NCBI GenBank assembly: GCA_013397845.1
Contig: VZTG01001572.1
Location: 507,855 to 571,854, forward strand
Direction of reading: 5' to 3'
Length of the DNA stretch: 64,000 nt
DNA from: Melanocharis versteri
Lineage: Eukaryota; Chordata; Aves; Passeriformes; Melanocharitidae
Shown here: positions 60,765-64,000 of the stretch, one piece after another
How the letters are laid out: the number at the start of each line of letters is the position of its first letter
How positions within the stretch are numbered: position 1 is the first letter of the stretch
Notes under the pieces: generated by a model
Told to the model about the DNA's origin: nothing
Seen by the model: only the letters and a program-made list of their open reading frames with translations
The model's database searches: none
Program-made: the position numbers and the translations under genes

Positions 60765-63417
60765 AAAGGGAGTTGTTCAGCTCTGTGTGTTTCAGCACGG
60801 TTTTCATTCACTGCTCCTGAGAGACAGTTGTGTCAGATGTGTAAGGGTGTGGTTCAAAGGCTTTCTTAAGAGTGACTGCAATAATCAGTAAACATATAGG
60901 CATAAACTGCCAATATTTTATACTGATGGTCTTGAAATATTTATCTTCATTAAGTATACTAGGTTCACAAGTAGAATATATGTTTATAACTATAGTACTA
61001 TGAAGTGTCTGTGGGATCAAGGACACTGGTGTCTTCTTCAACTGGAGCAAAGGTATTCAGAAGCCACATTGTGTCATCAGTGGCAATGCTACAGCCTCAG
61101 AGTTTTCGGTAGGTTTTCTAGGGCAGAGCCAAGACCTTATTGCTATAGCAGAAGAAATAAAACTTCAGCTGGATCAGAAGGACTAAGAGGAGTGAAAACC
61201 CTGGAAACCTTAATTTCACCAAGAAACTAAGCAGAGAGAGTTCTAAAAAGATGCAGGCAGAAAACTTGCTAAGTCATTATTTGGGATTTGACATCATATC
61301 TGGTACAATTTAAAACAGTTGTACAGCTTTTTGAATCAGAAAGCTACTGTTCAACCTTCAACATTTCTGGTGAGCCAGGAAGTATTTTGGCCAACCATTG
61401 GACATTCCTGTTGGCCACCACATATCCTATTGGTCCATGTTTTTACTGAGCACAAAGGCGACATAATGACTGATTATTACACTTCACTAGACTTCTGCTG
61501 ATCATTAACACAACCTCATGGCCTGCTGATGGTACACAGAGCACAGCTTGGCAGCTGTAGGAACAGAACTGAACCCATTGTCTGACAGAGGAAGAGGGAT
61601 AGGAGTGTGTGGAGCAGGCATCCGTATCCAGGTTGTTGTTCTAACAGGCTGTGAGAGGTGAGAGATGTTCTTCTCATCTTCTGGTGGCCTCAGCAGTCTA
61701 TTTCAGTAGCACACAGCAGCATCTAGCAAGTCGCAAAGCAGGTAATTACAATACTGTTTGCATCCCTTTGTTAATCGCATTTCCCCCTCCTTCTCTCATC
61801 TCATTTGCAAATTGTCTTGATATCTTGGTGGTGAATATGGGAGAATTTGATTCAGAAAAAAATTTGAACCTCTGTAAAATGTAAGGCTCCTCTTCAAGTG
61901 TCAAAAAAAGGAAAAAATCCAAGGGAAACACGAAGACCACACTGAAGGGGGATTATGGGCATCATCTACACCCAAAGTAATTACTTTCTATTCTACAAGG
62001 AAGTGGAAGTTGAAAGAGATTTTTTTTCACAGCCTACTTCTGCTACAACAAGCCAAACACCTTCCACAAAGAGCACTTCAGTCAGTTCCAGAGATCTCTG
62101 TCATGGTAGAGATCATTCTTGAACCAATCTGTGTAAGCAAAGAAACTCTCTTCAAACACTGAAGTCACCAGTGACCAGGAGTAGCCTATCTGCTTGATTT
62201 TAAGTTTAGAAAACTGATAGAAGAAGCAAGCTGGTGTGAAGAAGCAGAAAGTGTATTAGTAAAAAAGAAGCAAAGAAGCGGTCAGGAGAAGGACATTCCA
62301 AGGTCTTCACCTTCTTCTAACAGCTGTGGGAATCACACAGAAATATCATGTGCTAATAGTGTTAACAAAAACCAGACAGTGTCTTGTAATACCCAGACAG
62401 CTTTTCTCCTGAAAACCTAGAGGTTTATGGAGGTTATGTTTGGAGCACTGTGTGAAATCTCAATCAAATTAAAAATAGTATTCCCAATCAAGAGGCCAGA
62501 CACAGCAGGGTAGAGAAACCCAGATTTGCAAATAAATGTTGTAAAAGAAAGCAATAAGATTTGAGTCAGGGTAAAGAAGATTAGTGGGCCTCAACCTGTC
62601 CTGGTTTCTGAGAGTACAATGTCACCATCCTTCCTGATGGAGGAAGAGGAAACCATGACAGAGCCCCGAGTTGCTCTTACACCTGAGTGTGTGCATTGTC
62701 AGAGGGCTCCCACAGGCCTCCAACACCTGGGTGACCTTGACTTTCAGCTGCTGAGCCCACAGAAGCAGGAAGGACAAAGTTAGGCCTCAGGCTAGTTTAT
62801 TATCAAGGATGGACGTGCCTACAGAGTCCCTCATGCCTAGCTTTAAGCTTTCAGAGTGTCCATATTATAAGTAGTCAGGATCGTTTTCAGTCAAAAATGA
62901 AAGGTGGACACGTTTTTAGGATGCAGCCAACCTTAGCTATTTTAGACATTTACTCTAGTGATGAATTGCAGCCCAGAATCTCCCTTCATTGCTTGACAAG
63001 AAGCTAACTCAGATTTTAGATGTTTAAGTTGGTCAGATGAATCCTGACCCCAAGACAGAACTGGCCATTATGAGGAGATGTATTTGTCATTTGAAATGGG
63101 AATCATGCATGTTGTATGGTCTTTTCAATATCCTTCTATGTGCTTCTTGCCCTTAAAGGTCACCCACTATGAAAATTTCTGACCCACATTTTTCAGCTTT
63201 TCTTCTATGTTGTTATCTTACTTTTTTCCCCCAAAATACTCATGTACTTCCACCCTTGATGACTTTTGTTTAACACTGTCCTTCTCCCCCTTCGAAAGTA
63301 AATTGAATGATCTATATGCAGGGGTGAAAGGAGAAGGTTTTCTTTTGATCCAGCAATCGTCTCCTCTAGTTTCTTCTCTTGTATCTGGCTGCATGGGTCG
63401 GAGGCACATGATTTGCT
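60765..63417. other. Unique DNA
   Basis: No repeat or exon is recognised. The sequence at about 62575-62830 is somewhat GC-richer but unidentified. Confidence 0.5.
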
Positions 63418-63497
63418 TTGTGTTTCTATAGTGCCTGGTACAATGGAGCCTGCTCCATGGCCAGAGCTCTAAGGCACAATGGTTGTACAAAGAATAG
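63418..63497 (+). mobile_element. Ancient amniote short repeat fragment (family name uncertain)
   Basis: TTCTATAGTGCCTGGTACAATGG, then AGCCTGCTCCATGGCCAG, and GCTCTAAGGCACAATGGTTGTACAAAGAATA follow in order a short repeat common in reptile and bird DNA (TGCCTGGCACAATGG...CTAGGCAC...ATACAAA type). I am confident of the type but not of the Repbase name. Confidence 0.55.
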
Positions 63498-64000
63498 GGG
63501 AATAATGAATAGTAAATGAAGTAAGAGCTAAGTAAATAGAGAACTATGCTGAGGGGCAGAGAGGTGCAGGGGCAATGATATGAGAGAAGGCCAGAAACAA
63601 AGAGAATGGGAGGAAGAACCAGAAGATACACTGAGAAGCATTGGAGACTGAAGGTTAAAAGTCCAGTGTTCCAGGAGTGGAAGTGAAATGGAAAATAAAA
63701 ATCAAATGTGAAAAAGGATACTATAAGAAAATAATAATGAAAGGTGAATAACATGAGAATAGTACAGAAATCCCCAGAAGGATTAAAAAACCCCTTAAAT
63801 ACTCAAGAGAAAATAGAAGTAAGGGGGTCAGGAGTCAAAAAACCAGAGGCAAACAGGATAAAAAAGGCATGGTGTACCTGGGATAAACTAACTGAGTCCA
63901 GTCCCTTAAGAACACAATGTTCTAGGCTTATTTTTTAGGTGTTTTTATTTTATTTTATTTTTTTACATTTATTCAAAGCTTCTTGCAACAGTATCTTTAT
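63498..64000. other. A/G-rich DNA and (ATTTT)n tract
   Basis: Purine-rich sequence at 63480-63860 explains the 178-codon hydrophobic frame on the minus strand. An (ATTTT)n microsatellite lies at about 63941-63964. Confidence 0.6.

Noticed and set aside
63218..63754. 178-codon minus-strand frame, hydrophobic N-terminal half
   Set aside because: It is the complement of purine-rich DNA and overlaps an ancient repeat fragment; Phe, Leu, Ser and Tyr dominate, and there is no known motif.
1..64000. CRISPR array, operon or prokaryotic defence system
   Set aside because: No regularly spaced direct repeats, no dense coding and no ribosome-binding sites; CR1 elements show a bird nuclear genome.

Overview
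The window looks like 64 kb of avian nuclear DNA. The main evidence is at least a dozen CR1 LINE copies, several ending in the CR1 tail octamer (ATTCTATG or ATTCTGTG repeats), plus two LTR-like elements of a type I know from bird genomes. The background is AT-rich and CpG-poor, with microsatellites and one 30-N assembly gap inside a long A run. The species cannot be fixed from this sequence.

I can support no complete protein-coding gene, rRNA, tRNA or CRISPR array, and there is no CpG island. The window reads as intergenic or deep intronic. Open frames of 60-180 codons occur on both strands, but they lie in repeats, skewed-composition tracts or unique DNA without coding signals. The best gene-like signal is a 149-bp segment at 3580-3728 with a strong acceptor and a good donor. 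It looks like a non-coding or 5'-terminal exon, and its last codons resemble the start of teashirt-family (TSHZ) proteins.

Layout: 1-6.9 kb is unique DNA with the candidate exon. At 7.0-9.6 kb are two CR1 copies, one with a clean 11-bp target duplication. At 10.2-11.2 kb are an unexplained basic open frame, a hAT-like terminus, the gapped A run and a G-quadruplex motif. At 15.1-16.3 kb is a minus-strand LTR with internal tandem repeats. At 17.8-26.4 kb are three CR1 fragments, one from the ORF2 interior. At 26.4-35 kb the DNA is repeat-poor and holds CpG-retaining blocks and an ancient amniote repeat; it is the best candidate zone for conserved regulatory DNA. At 35-44.6 kb are three CR1 copies and a plus-strand LTR with a perfect-fold hairpin beside its poly(A) signal. 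At 44.6-64 kb is mostly unique DNA with five CR1 fragments, a bZIP-like motif cluster near 54.95 kb, a possible retrocopy 3' end at 56.3 kb and a second ancient repeat at 63.4 kb.

I found no multi-gene system. The leads worth testing are the candidate exon, the possible conserved regulatory blocks and repeat-derived structures. All repeat calls rest on recognition by eye; no database was searched.
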